Positions 22,988-31,568 of a stretch of DNA of 36,850 nt are shown in pieces (the stretch's first letter is position 1; the number at the start of each line of letters is the position of its first letter). The DNA is taken from assembly GCA_035532475.1 (NCBI GenBank), contig DATKQY010000036.1, positions 1 to 36,850 on the forward strand, given 5' to 3'. The stretch is from DATKQY01 sp035532475. Lineage in GTDB: Bacteria > Actinomycetota > Acidimicrobiia > Acidimicrobiales > Bog-793. The position numbers were made by a program, and so were the translations under genes. A model generated the notes under the pieces. That model did no database searches. It was not told where the DNA came from and worked only from the letters and a program-made list of their open reading frames with translations.

Positions 22988-25123
22988 TCAGTACGAGGCG
23001 AGCGACCGGGCGGCCTCCACGACGTCGGCGACCTGGGGGAGCGTCGCCCGCTCGAGCGTGGGCTCGTACGCGACCCAGGTGTCCGCGGCGGCCACTCGGC
23101 GCACCGGCGCGTCGAGGTCGGCGAAGCACTCGTCGGCCACGAACGCCGAGATCTCGGCGCCGAACCCGCTCGTCAGGACGTCCTCGTGGACGACGAGGAG
23201 GCGGGAGGTCCGCGCGACCGACGCGGCCACGGCATCCTTGTCCCACGGTGCCAGCGTCCGTAGGTCGAGCACCTCGCACTCGATCCCCTCGGCGGCCAGC
23301 TGCTCGGCCGCGAGCAGCGAGCGCTGGACCGTCGCGCCCCAGGTGACGATGGTGACGTCCTCGCCGGGACGCACGGTCGCCGCCACGCCGAAGGGGAGGA
23401 CGAAGTCGCCGCCGGGGAAGGGGTCCATGGCATAGCGCTGGCGGAGCAGGTGCTTGTGCTCGAGGAACAGGACCGGGTCGTCGTAGCGGAAGGCGGCGCG
23501 CAGCAGCCCGGCGACGTCCCTCGCCCGCGAGGGGAAGGCGACGAGCAGGCCCGGGATGTGGGTGAAGATCGACTCGCCGCACTGGGAGTGCCAGATCGCG
23601 CCGCCCGCCAGGTAGCCGCCGATCGGGCAGCGCAGCACCAGCGGCGCCGTGAACGTTCCTTTCGAGCGCCACCGCATCGTCGCGGCCTCGGAGCGCAGCT
23701 GCTGCATGGCCGGCCAGATGTAGTCGAAGAACTGGATCTCCGGCGCCGGGCGCAGGCCGCGCAGCGCCTGGCCCACCGCCCGACCGACGATGTTCGCCTC
23801 GGCGAGGGGCGTGTTGAAGCAGCGGTCGATGCCGAACGCCCGCTGGAGGCCGAGCGTCGTGCCGAAGACGCCGCCCATCCCGTCGCGCTCCTCGAGGACC
23901 TCTGAGGTCCCGTCCGCGACGTCCTCGCCGAAGACGCGCACCCGCTCGTCGGCGGCCATCAGCTCGTGGAGCGTCTGGCGGATCGCCTCGCCGAAGTGCA
24001 CCGGCTTGCCGCCGGCCTCGCTGCCCTCGGGCGGCAGGGGCGGGCGGGCGCGCGAGACGACGTGCTCCCGCACCGTCGTCGGGTCCGGTCTGGCGGCGTC
24101 GACGGCCTTGGCCGCCGCCTCGGCCACGAGGTCGTGCGCCTCCTTCCTCGTCGCGGCGGCGTCGTCCTCGCTGAGGACGCCGGCCTCGACGAGCTCACGC
24201 TCCAGCCGCAGCACGGGGTCGCGTGCGCGCTCGGCCTCGATGTCGGTCGCCAGGCGGTAGCGGGCCTGGGTGTCTGAGGAGGAGTGGGAGTAGGGGCGGG
24301 TGACGGTCGCGTGCAGGAGCGCGGGACCTCGGCCGGTCCGCACGTCCGCGACGGCCGCCGCGCCCGCCGCCCGGCTGGCGAAGTAGTCGCAGCCGTCGAG
24401 CTTGGTGACCGAGATGCCGGGGAACCCGCTGATGAGGTCGGAGATCGGCGCCGGGGACTGGTCGCGCGATGGCACCGAGATCGCGAAGCCGTTGTCGGCG
24501 ACGAGGTACAGCAGCGGCAGGCGCAGCTGGCAGGCCGTGTTGAGGCTCTCCCAGAACTCGCCCTCCGACGTGGCGCCCTCGCCGATGGAGACGTAGGTGA
24601 TCTCGTCCTCGTGGACCGAGACGCCTGGGAGCGAGCGCGCTGCGGCGTAACGGGTCGCCTCGGCGCAGCCGACCGCCGGCAGGCACTGGCTCCCGGTCGG
24701 GCTGGACTGGCTGAAGACGTTGAGCTCCTGGTAGCCCCAGTGGGAGGGCATCTGACGCCCGCCGGAGGCAGCGTCCTCCGAGGAGCCGACGGACGCGAGG
24801 AGGATCTCGTAGGGCGTGACGCCGAGCGCGAGCATCAGCGGGAGGTCCCGGTAGTAGGGGAAGAACCAGTCGTACCCGGGCCGGAGCGAGCGGGCCAGCC
24901 CGAGCAGCAACGACTCGTGGCCGGCGCCAGCGATGTGGAAGTACGAGCGACCCTGCTTGTGCAAGATGAGCTGGCGGTCATCGAGCGCCCGCGTGATGCA
25001 GGCGAGGCGGAGGTCGGCGCGCAGCTCCTCGACGGGGACGCCGCGGTAGGTCGCGCCGGCCGCCTCCGGCTCGCCGTCCTCGCCGCCGCGGCCGTGACCG
25101 GCCGTTCCCGTGGTGAGCGTCAT
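22988..25123 (-). CDS. 2-oxoacid dehydrogenase E1, alpha and beta subunits fused (TPP-dependent)
   Basis: 711 residues. Residues 1-330 are E1-alpha: GRSYFHIAGAGHESLLLGLA, FFPYYRDLPLMLALG, MPSHWG, and the thiamine diphosphate site GEGATSEGEFWESLN to VADNGFAISVP (Glu where GDG is more usual). Residues 385-711 are E1-beta: FGEDVADG, GVFGTTLGLQRAFGIDRCFNTPLAEANIVG, FFDYIWPA, GGAIWHSQ, FLEHKHLLR, VLDLRTLAPWD and HEDVLTSGFGAEI. The linker is helical and acidic. It decarboxylates a 2-oxoacid (branched-chain or pyruvate; the motifs look closer to branched-chain/acetoin types) and loads the acyl group on E2. No E2 or E3 gene is present in the window. Starts at ATG 25123 after a G-rich ribosome site. 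Confidence 0.9.
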   Translation of the reverse strand: MTLTTGTAGHGRGGEDGEPEAAGATYRGVPVEELRADLRLACITRALDDRQLILHKQGRSYFHIAGAGHESLLLGLARSLRPGYDWFFPYYRDLPLMLALGVTPYEILLASVGSSEDAASGGRQMPSHWGYQELNVFSQSSPTGSQCLPAVGCAEATRYAAARSLPGVSVHEDEITYVSIGEGATSEGEFWESLNTACQLRLPLLYLVADNGFAISVPSRDQSPAPISDLISGFPGISVTKLDGCDYFASRAAGAAAVADVRTGRGPALLHATVTRPYSHSSSDTQARYRLATDIEAERARDPVLRLERELVEAGVLSEDDAAATRKEAHDLVAEAAAKAVDAARPDPTTVREHVVSRARPPLPPEGSEAGGKPVHFGEAIRQTLHELMAADERVRVFGEDVADGTSEVLEERDGMGGVFGTTLGLQRAFGIDRCFNTPLAEANIVGRAVGQALRGLRPAPEIQFFDYIWPAMQQLRSEAATMRWRSKGTFTAPLVLRCPIGGYLAGGAIWHSQCGESIFTHIPGLLVAFPSRARDVAGLLRAAFRYDDPVLFLEHKHLLRQRYAMDPFPGGDFVLPFGVAATVRPGEDVTIVTWGATVQRSLLAAEQLAAEGIECEVLDLRTLAPWDKDAVAASVARTSRLLVVHEDVLTSGFGAEISAFVADECFADLDAPVRRVAAADTWVAYEPTLERATLPQVADVVEAARSLASY

Positions 25124-25310
25124 CCCCCCACCCCGGGGTGGACGACGGCGGCACGGCGCGCCAGGCGGGCCGTGCTCAGCACCGGTCGGGCTCCCGCGGC
25201 ATCCGCCTACCTTACCGACACCGAACAGAGGCGAGACGAGTCGGCAGGCCCGGTTCCAGGACCGCGCCGACCGACGTAGACTGGTCTTTGAGCTGTGGAA
25301 GGGAGGGCCT

Positions 25311-25559
25311 GTGCCCACAGGTGTGCTCGCAGAGATTCTCGGGGCGGACGGCCTGATCGTCATCGCGGTCATCGTGATCGTCCTCCTCTTCGGGGGGTCC
25401 CAGCTCCCCAAGCTGGCGCGTGGCCTCGGCAGCGCCTCGCACGAGTTCAAGAAGGGCATCGAGGAGGGCGACCCCACCAAGGGGGCCGACTCCACCCCGT
25501 CCGACGCCAAGGCGCCCGACCAGGCGGCCGGCTCGGCGAAGGACCCGGGCGGGAGCTGA
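25311..25559 (+). CDS. tatA: Sec-independent protein translocase TatA/E
   Basis: 82 residues. Short periplasmic start, one membrane helix (LIVIAVIVIVLLFGGSQLP), the FGG-x-x-LP hinge, an amphipathic helix (KLARGLGSASHEFKKGIEEG) and a disordered charged tail. This is the standard TatA layout. GTG at 25311 is preceded by GGGAGG, which fixes the start; a TAGACT -10 candidate lies at 25277-25282. It oligomerises to move folded proteins across the membrane. No tatB or tatC is adjacent. Confidence 0.9.
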   Translation: MPTGVLAEILGADGLIVIAVIVIVLLFGGSQLPKLARGLGSASHEFKKGIEEGDPTKGADSTPSDAKAPDQAAGSAKDPGGS

Positions 25560-25589
25560 GCGGCGCCGGCCGCTGACCGGCCCGCTCCG

Positions 25590-26237
25590 GTGCCAACGAC
25601 GCGGAGGGAGCGGGCGAGCGCACGTCGTCGGATCCGCTTCCTCGCCCACGAGATCGCCGAGTACGTGCTGGCGGCCGCCCTGCTGGCGGTCGGGATCCAC
25701 ACGTCGGGCGCCACCCAGCTGACGCTCATCGCCGTCGGCGCGGTGCTGCTCTTGCTGAACGTGGCGACGGCGGGGACGCTCGGGGCGTTCCCCGTGCTGA
25801 GCAGGCGCGCCCACCACGTCGGCGACGTGCTCGTGATCGTCGCGCTGGTGCTCTCGCCCGTCGTGGCCTACCGGCACCTCCACGTGCTCGGCGTCGTCGT
25901 CGCCGAGGCGGTGGCGCTCGTGCTGATCCGGATCGAGCGGACGACCGCCTACGTCGACGCACCGAGGCCGGGGCGCCCGAGCGGCGACGTCGCGGCGCCG
26001 GCGGGCGGGCGGGCCCCGGCGGACCCGCTGGCGGGCAGGACCGATGGCGAGGTGGCGAGCGCCGTCAACGCCGCCGCGGCGCTCGCCGGCGCGCTCGCAC
26101 CCGTGGCCGGACGTGCCGCAGGCCGGGCGGCGAAGACGGGGGCGCACCGTCTCGGCCTCATCACCGGCGCCGGTCGACGTGTCGCCAGGCAGCGGGCCGC
26201 GGCACGCCGGGCCGGTGGCGGAGGCGCCGCCCGCTGA
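25590..26237 (+). CDS. hypothetical membrane protein
   Basis: 215 residues from GTG 25590. Three or four hydrophobic segments (YVLAAALLAVGIHTSG, LTLIAVGAVLLLLNVATAG, VLVIVALVLSPVVAY, LGVVVAEAVALVLIRIE) are followed by a hydrophilic Ala/Gly/Arg-rich tail of about 90 residues ending basic. The family is not recognised. It lies 30 bp after tatA and 52 bp before ctaC in the same direction, so it may be in one of these transcripts. Confidence 0.6.
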   Translation: MPTTRRERASARRRIRFLAHEIAEYVLAAALLAVGIHTSGATQLTLIAVGAVLLLLNVATAGTLGAFPVLSRRAHHVGDVLVIVALVLSPVVAYRHLHVLGVVVAEAVALVLIRIERTTAYVDAPRPGRPSGDVAAPAGGRAPADPLAGRTDGEVASAVNAAAALAGALAPVAGRAAGRAAKTGAHRLGLITGAGRRVARQRAAARRAGGGGAAR

Positions 26238-26251
26238 GCCGGCCGCCCCAG

Positions 26252-26282
26252 TTGGCTCGCTTCTCCACGTGCTCGCTAATGT
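26252..26282 (+). promoter_or_regulatory. promoter of ctaCDF (leaderless)
   Basis: TTGGCT (26252-26257), 19 nt, then TAATGT (26277-26282), with 7 nt to the GTG of ctaC at 26290. No Shine-Dalgarno sequence is present. This supports leaderless translation of the oxidase operon. Confidence 0.55.
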
Positions 26283-26289
26283 CGCAGCC

Positions 26290-27149
26290 GTGACCGCCGG
26301 AGCGTCCCGCCGATCGCCGCTCGCGCGGGTTCTTGGCGGCCCCACCTCGTCTCGCAGCCGGCTTCGCCGGGCGGCCGTCCCGCTGTTCCTGCTGGCAGGT
26401 GCGCTCGTGCTCGGCGGCTGCCGGGCGCCGACCTTCGGGGCGTTCCGCGGCTCCACCGTCCAGGGCAAGGACGAGTTCAAGCTCTGGGTCGGGATGGTCA
26501 TCGCCGGCCTCGTCGTGGCGGTGCTCGTCTGGGGGCTGATCTTCTGGACGGTCATCCGCTACCGCCGGCGGCATTCGGACCAGATCCCGCGTCAGTTCCA
26601 CTCGAACGCGATCCTGGAGGTCATCTACACGATCATCCCGGTCGCGATCGTGGCGGTGATCTTCTACTTCACCGTCGTCACCGAGAACGAGATCGACGCC
26701 GTCTCGACCCACCCGGCCGAGATCGTCCACGTCCTCGCCTACCGGTGGGGATGGCAGTTCACCTACGACAGCGGCGACGGCAAGAGCCAGGGCGTGACGA
26801 TCCGTACGGCCGCCCAGCCGACGCTGCTCGCCCAGCCCGCGACCTCGAACCACTACCCGCAGCTGGTGCTTCCGGCCAACTCGACGGTCCGGATCGTGCT
26901 CGACTCGGCCGACGTCGTCCACGGTTTGTACGTCGCGGCCTTCAACTTCAGCCGCTACGCGCAGCCGGGCGTCACCAACGTGTTCGACTTCACCACGACC
27001 TCCCCCGGGGTGTTCAATGGCCAGTGCACGCAGTACTGCGGCCTGTACCACTCCGAGATGCTCTTCAGCGTTAGGGTCGCGAGCCCGAGCCGCTTCTCGA
27101 GCTGGATGAGCGCCCAGCAGGCCTCCCAAGCGCAGGCAGGAGCAACGTC

Positions 27150-27153
<4 letters not shown>
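26290..27153 (+). CDS. ctaC: cytochrome c oxidase subunit II (CuA site)
   Basis: 287 residues. Signal with lipobox FLLAGALVLGGCRAP (lipid-modified Cys about residue 40), then two membrane helices (LWVGMVIAGLVVAVLVWGLIFW; LEVIYTIIPVAIVAVIFYFTVV) and the cupredoxin domain. WGWQFTY is the aromatic electron-entry patch. The CuA ligands are the His in DVVHGLYV and the Cys/Cys/His/Met set in QCTQYCGLYHSEM. The start codon agrees with the leaderless promoter. The stop overlaps ctaD (ATGA). Confidence 0.95.
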
Positions 27154-28894
<1,741 letters not shown>

Positions 28895-28898
<4 letters not shown>

Positions 28899-29308
28899 AG
28901 GTTGAGGCGAAGTTCCTCCTGTTCCTCGCCGCGTTCGGCGCGGCGGTCGCCCTGCTGTTCTGGGCGGTCGGCCTGGCGCCCGTCTACCGGACGATCACCG
29001 GCGGCGGCACGATCATGCTCGTGGCGGTCGGTCTGCTCGGCCTGCTGCCGGGCGGCTACTACCTCTGGTGGTCCCGGCGCATGACGCCGAGGGCCGAGGA
29101 CGACCCCGAGGCGACGCCGGAGCAGGGGGCCGGGGTGGTCGGTACCTTCCCGAGCACGAGCATCTGGCCCTTCGTCCTCGGACTGGCAGCCGCCCTCGTC
29201 GGTCTCGCACTCGTCTTCGGGTTCTGGACGGCGACCGTCGGCCTCACCCTCGCCGTGTCGGCGATCATCGGCGTGGTCGTGGAGAGCCGCCGCGGCGGCA
29301 TCCACTGA
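28895..29308 (+). CDS. ctaF: cytochrome c oxidase subunit IV, actinobacterial (CtaF)
   Basis: 137 residues with four helices. VEAKFLLFLAAFGAAVALLFW at the start, GYYLWWSRRM in the middle and the conserved TSIWPFVLGLAAALVGLALVFGFW near the end are the marks of the actinobacterial CtaF subunit. GTG at 28895 overlaps the ctaD stop. It supports an aa3-type oxidase of the actinobacterial bc1-aa3 supercomplex kind. Confidence 0.93.
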
Positions 29309-29339
29309 CCAGCCCAGCCTGACACCCGGCGCCGGCCGA

Positions 29340-29358
29340 GCGGGCCCGGGCCGCCCGC
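29340..29358. terminator. GC-rich stem-loop between convergent ctaF and the tesB operon
   Basis: GCGGGC-CCGGGCC-GCCCGC forms a 6-bp stem with a self-complementary loop, 31 bp after the ctaF stop and just before the stop of the minus-strand gene. There is no U-tract. It could serve both strands as a terminator or 3' end stabiliser. Confidence 0.4.
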
Positions 29359-29359
29359 C

Positions 29360-29479
29360 TCACCCGCCCCGTTTGCGTCCGAGTGCCCGGGTGAAGCGGA
29401 CGATGAACACCGCCAGGACGACGACGAGCGCGACGAACACGCCGAACACCACGTAGCCGGCGGCCGAGGCGACCACCAT
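29360..29479 (-). CDS. 39-residue single-pass membrane protein
   Basis: The ATG at 29479 overlaps the tesB stop (TGATG). The product is MVVASAAGYVVFGVFVALV followed by a continuing hydrophobic run and a basic tail ending RFTRALGRKRGG, that is, one membrane helix with a positive cytoplasmic end. The overlap with tesB and the stop before the stem-loop favour a real coding gene. No family is recognised. Confidence 0.55.
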   Translation of the reverse strand: MVVASAAGYVVFGVFVALVVVLAVFIVRFTRALGRKRGG

Positions 29480-30330
29480 CAGGCACCCCTGCGGAGCCGC
29501 ACGAGCCCCTCCTGGACGATGCTCGCGACGAGCCGGCCGTCTTCGGTGTAGAGGGCGCCGTGGGCGAGCCCCCGGGCCCCGTGGGCCGTCGGGCTGTGCT
29601 GGTCGTACAGGAGCCACTCGTCCGCGCGGAAGGGACGGTGGAACCACATGCAGTGATCGAGGCTCGCTCCGACGATCGAGTCGCTCCACGGGGTGATCCC
29701 GTGGCGCTGCAGGATCGTGTCGACGAGGGTCAGGTCCGACGCGAAGGTGGCGATCGCGGCGTGGAGCAGGGGATCGTCCGCGACCGGCGAGTCCGTCCGG
29801 AGCCAGAGCTGCTCGCGGCGCTGATCGGCGTCGCTGCGCTCCCAGGGCGGCTCGCTGACGAAGCGGATGTCGAGGCCCTTCGGGTGGCGGAAGTTCCCCC
29901 GGGGCGCCTCGTCGTCCGGCGCGAGCAGGTCGGCGAGCTCGGGGAGCTCGTCCGGCCCCGGCGCCGCCGGCATCTCGTCTTGGTGCTCGAGCCCCTGCTC
30001 CTCCAGGTGGAACGAGCACTGGAGGTTGAAGATCGCCCGCCCGTGCTGGATCGCCACGACCCGGCGTGTGGTGAACGATCGCCCGTCGCGGATGCGGTCG
30101 ACCTCATAGAGGATGGGCAAGGTCGGGTCACCCGGGCGCAGGAAGTACGAGTGCAGCGAGTGGACGCGACCCTGCTCGACGGTCCGCCCGGCCGCCACCA
30201 GGGCCTGGGCGGCCACCTGGCCGCCGAAGACGCGCTGGCGCCGTGCGTCCGGGCTCGTGCCGCGGAAGATGTTGACCTCGATCGTCTCGAGGTCCAAGAG
30301 CGCGAGCAGCGCGGCGATCCCTTCGGCCAC
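29479..30330 (-). CDS. tesB: acyl-CoA thioesterase II (TesB type)
   Basis: 283 residues forming a double hotdog fold. The first hotdog has RVFGGQVAAQALVAAGRTV and VHSLHSYFLRPGDPTLPILYEVDRIRDGRSFTTRRV. The second has VGASLDHCMWFHRPFRADEWLLYDQHSPTAHGARGL. The Asp in ASLDHCMWFHR and the Ser/Thr and Gln positions fit the TesB active site. It hydrolyses medium/long acyl-CoA to free acid and CoA. GTG at 30330 is chosen from the TACCGT -10 six nt upstream and the correct domain edge; the frame continues upstream into gtrA. The start codons of tesB and gtrA are only 24 bp apart. Confidence 0.92.
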   Translation of the reverse strand: MAEGIAALLALLDLETIEVNIFRGTSPDARRQRVFGGQVAAQALVAAGRTVEQGRVHSLHSYFLRPGDPTLPILYEVDRIRDGRSFTTRRVVAIQHGRAIFNLQCSFHLEEQGLEHQDEMPAAPGPDELPELADLLAPDDEAPRGNFRHPKGLDIRFVSEPPWERSDADQRREQLWLRTDSPVADDPLLHAAIATFASDLTLVDTILQRHGITPWSDSIVGASLDHCMWFHRPFRADEWLLYDQHSPTAHGARGLAHGALYTEDGRLVASIVQEGLVRLRRGA

Positions 30331-30354
30331 GTCACGACGGTACACTCGGCGTCG
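30331..30354. promoter_or_regulatory. divergent interlocking promoters of tesB and gtrA
   Basis: Only 24 bp separate the two GTG codons. The minus-strand -10 TACCGT (30337-30342) is 6 nt from the tesB start. The plus-strand -10 TACACT (30341-30346) is 8 nt from the gtrA start. They share the central TA at 30341-30342, so polymerase cannot open both at once. Confidence 0.55.
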
Positions 30355-30894
30355 GTGCCACCACGAACCTCGTCCCTGATGGAACGGGGTCGTAGCCTGG
30401 TGAAGACCGACGCGTTCTCCCGCCTGTGGCGTTACGCGAGCGTGTCGGTGATCACGACCGTGCTGGCCCAGGGGCTCCTGTACCTCTTCTACCGCGTCAT
30501 CGGGATCAAGTCGGCGGCGGAGAGCAACCTCTTCGCGACGGCGATCACGACCGTGCCCGCCTACTACCTGAACCGCACCTGGGCGTGGGGCAAGCGCGGC
30601 AGGTCGCACCTGTGGCGCGAGGTCGTCCCGTTCTGGACGATCGCGATCTTGAGCATCGTGCTCTCGACGGCCGTCGTGCGCGTCGTCGCCCACGCGACGG
30701 TGCACGTCCATTCGCGCTCTCTCCAGACCCTCGCGGTCCAAGGAGCGAGCTTCCTCACCTACGGCGTGATCTGGGTCGGGAAGTTCATGCTCTTCAACAA
30801 GGTGCTGTTCAGGCCGCCTGCGCCCGTCGCGACCCCGCTCGCCGGCGAGGTCGACGCACTCGGAGGTGCCGGCGGCGCTCCCGGGGCCGGGTGA
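30355..30894 (+). CDS. GtrA-like membrane protein (first of two paralogues)
   Basis: 179 residues with four helices. The GtrA core is RLWRYASVSVITTVLAQGLLYLFYRV, NLFATAITTVPAYYLNRTWAWGKRGRSHLWREVVPFW and FLTYGVIWVGKFMLFNKVLF. GtrA proteins are thought to move polyprenyl-phosphate-linked sugars across the membrane for cell-surface glycosylation. The GTG start at 30355 is supported by the paralogue, which aligns from the same VP-x-x-T-S-L-x-x-RGR-x-LV beginning, and by the -10 spacing. ATG at 30379 is the alternative. Confidence 0.88.
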   Translation: MPPRTSSLMERGRSLVKTDAFSRLWRYASVSVITTVLAQGLLYLFYRVIGIKSAAESNLFATAITTVPAYYLNRTWAWGKRGRSHLWREVVPFWTIAILSIVLSTAVVRVVAHATVHVHSRSLQTLAVQGASFLTYGVIWVGKFMLFNKVLFRPPAPVATPLAGEVDALGGAGGAPGAG

Positions 30895-30963
30895 GGGCGC
30901 TCGGCAGGGCCGCGCCCGGGGGGTCGGATCGCGCCTCGCTTCCCTCCGGGGCCCCGGAGCCGG

Positions 30964-30969
30964 TAACCT
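30964..30969 (+). promoter_or_regulatory. -10 element of the second gtrA (leaderless)
   Basis: TAACCT with 8 nt to the GTG at 30978 and no Shine-Dalgarno sequence. The gene therefore seems to have its own promoter although it follows its paralogue by only 83 bp. Confidence 0.5.
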
Positions 30970-30977
30970 GGAGCCCC

Positions 30978-31568
30978 GTGCCTGCGCCGACGACCTCCTT
31001 AGCGGATCGCGGCCGCGAACTCGTGAGGACGCCGGGCTTCTCCAAGCTCTGGCGCTACGCGAGCGTCTCGGTCGTCACGACGATCCTCTCGCTCAGCCTT
31101 CTCTACGTCTTCTACCGGGTGGTCGACGTCGGCTCGGCCATGGTGGCGAACGTCATCGCCACGGTGATCACCACCGTCCCCTCCTACTACCTGAACCGGA
31201 CGTGGGCCTGGGGCAAGTCGGGAAGGTCGCACCTGTGGCGGGAGGTCGTGCCCTTCTGGGTCATCGCCGCCCTGAGCCTCGTGCTGTCGACCATCGCGGT
31301 CGGCGCGGCCGCCCACGAGGCGCACCATCTGAGCGCCTCGCACCACGTGCAGACGCTGCTCGTCGAGCTCGCCAACCTCATCACCTACGGCGTCATGTGG
31401 ATCGGCAAGTTCATCCTCTTCAACCGGATCCTGTTCAAGAAGCACGTTCCGATCGCGGTCCCGGTCGGCTCGTCGGTGCTCGGCGGGCTGGAGGCGGCGT
31501 CCCCCGGCTCCCTCGAGGGCGAGCTGGACGAGATCTCCTCAGTGGACCTGCCGGTCGAGGCCGGCTGA
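30978..31568 (+). CDS. GtrA-like membrane protein (second paralogue)
   Basis: 196 residues. Very similar to the preceding gene through the membrane part: KLWRYASVSVVTTILSLSLLYVFYRV, TTVPSYYLNRTWAWGKSGRSHLWREVVPFW and LITYGVMWIGKFILFNRILF. The C-terminal tail differs and is acidic (EGELDEISSVDLPVEAG). It is a tandem duplicate, presumably a second polyprenyl-phosphate-sugar flippase with different partner specificity. The last 184 bp are antisense to the 3' end of lnt. Confidence 0.88.
   Translation: MPAPTTSLADRGRELVRTPGFSKLWRYASVSVVTTILSLSLLYVFYRVVDVGSAMVANVIATVITTVPSYYLNRTWAWGKSGRSHLWREVVPFWVIAALSLVLSTIAVGAAAHEAHHLSASHHVQTLLVELANLITYGVMWIGKFILFNRILFKKHVPIAVPVGSSVLGGLEAASPGSLEGELDEISSVDLPVEAG

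Noticed and set aside
25590..26237. Holin-like identity for the membrane protein after tatA
   Set aside because: Only hydrophobic segments support it; there are no lysis genes nearby and no recognisable holin motif.
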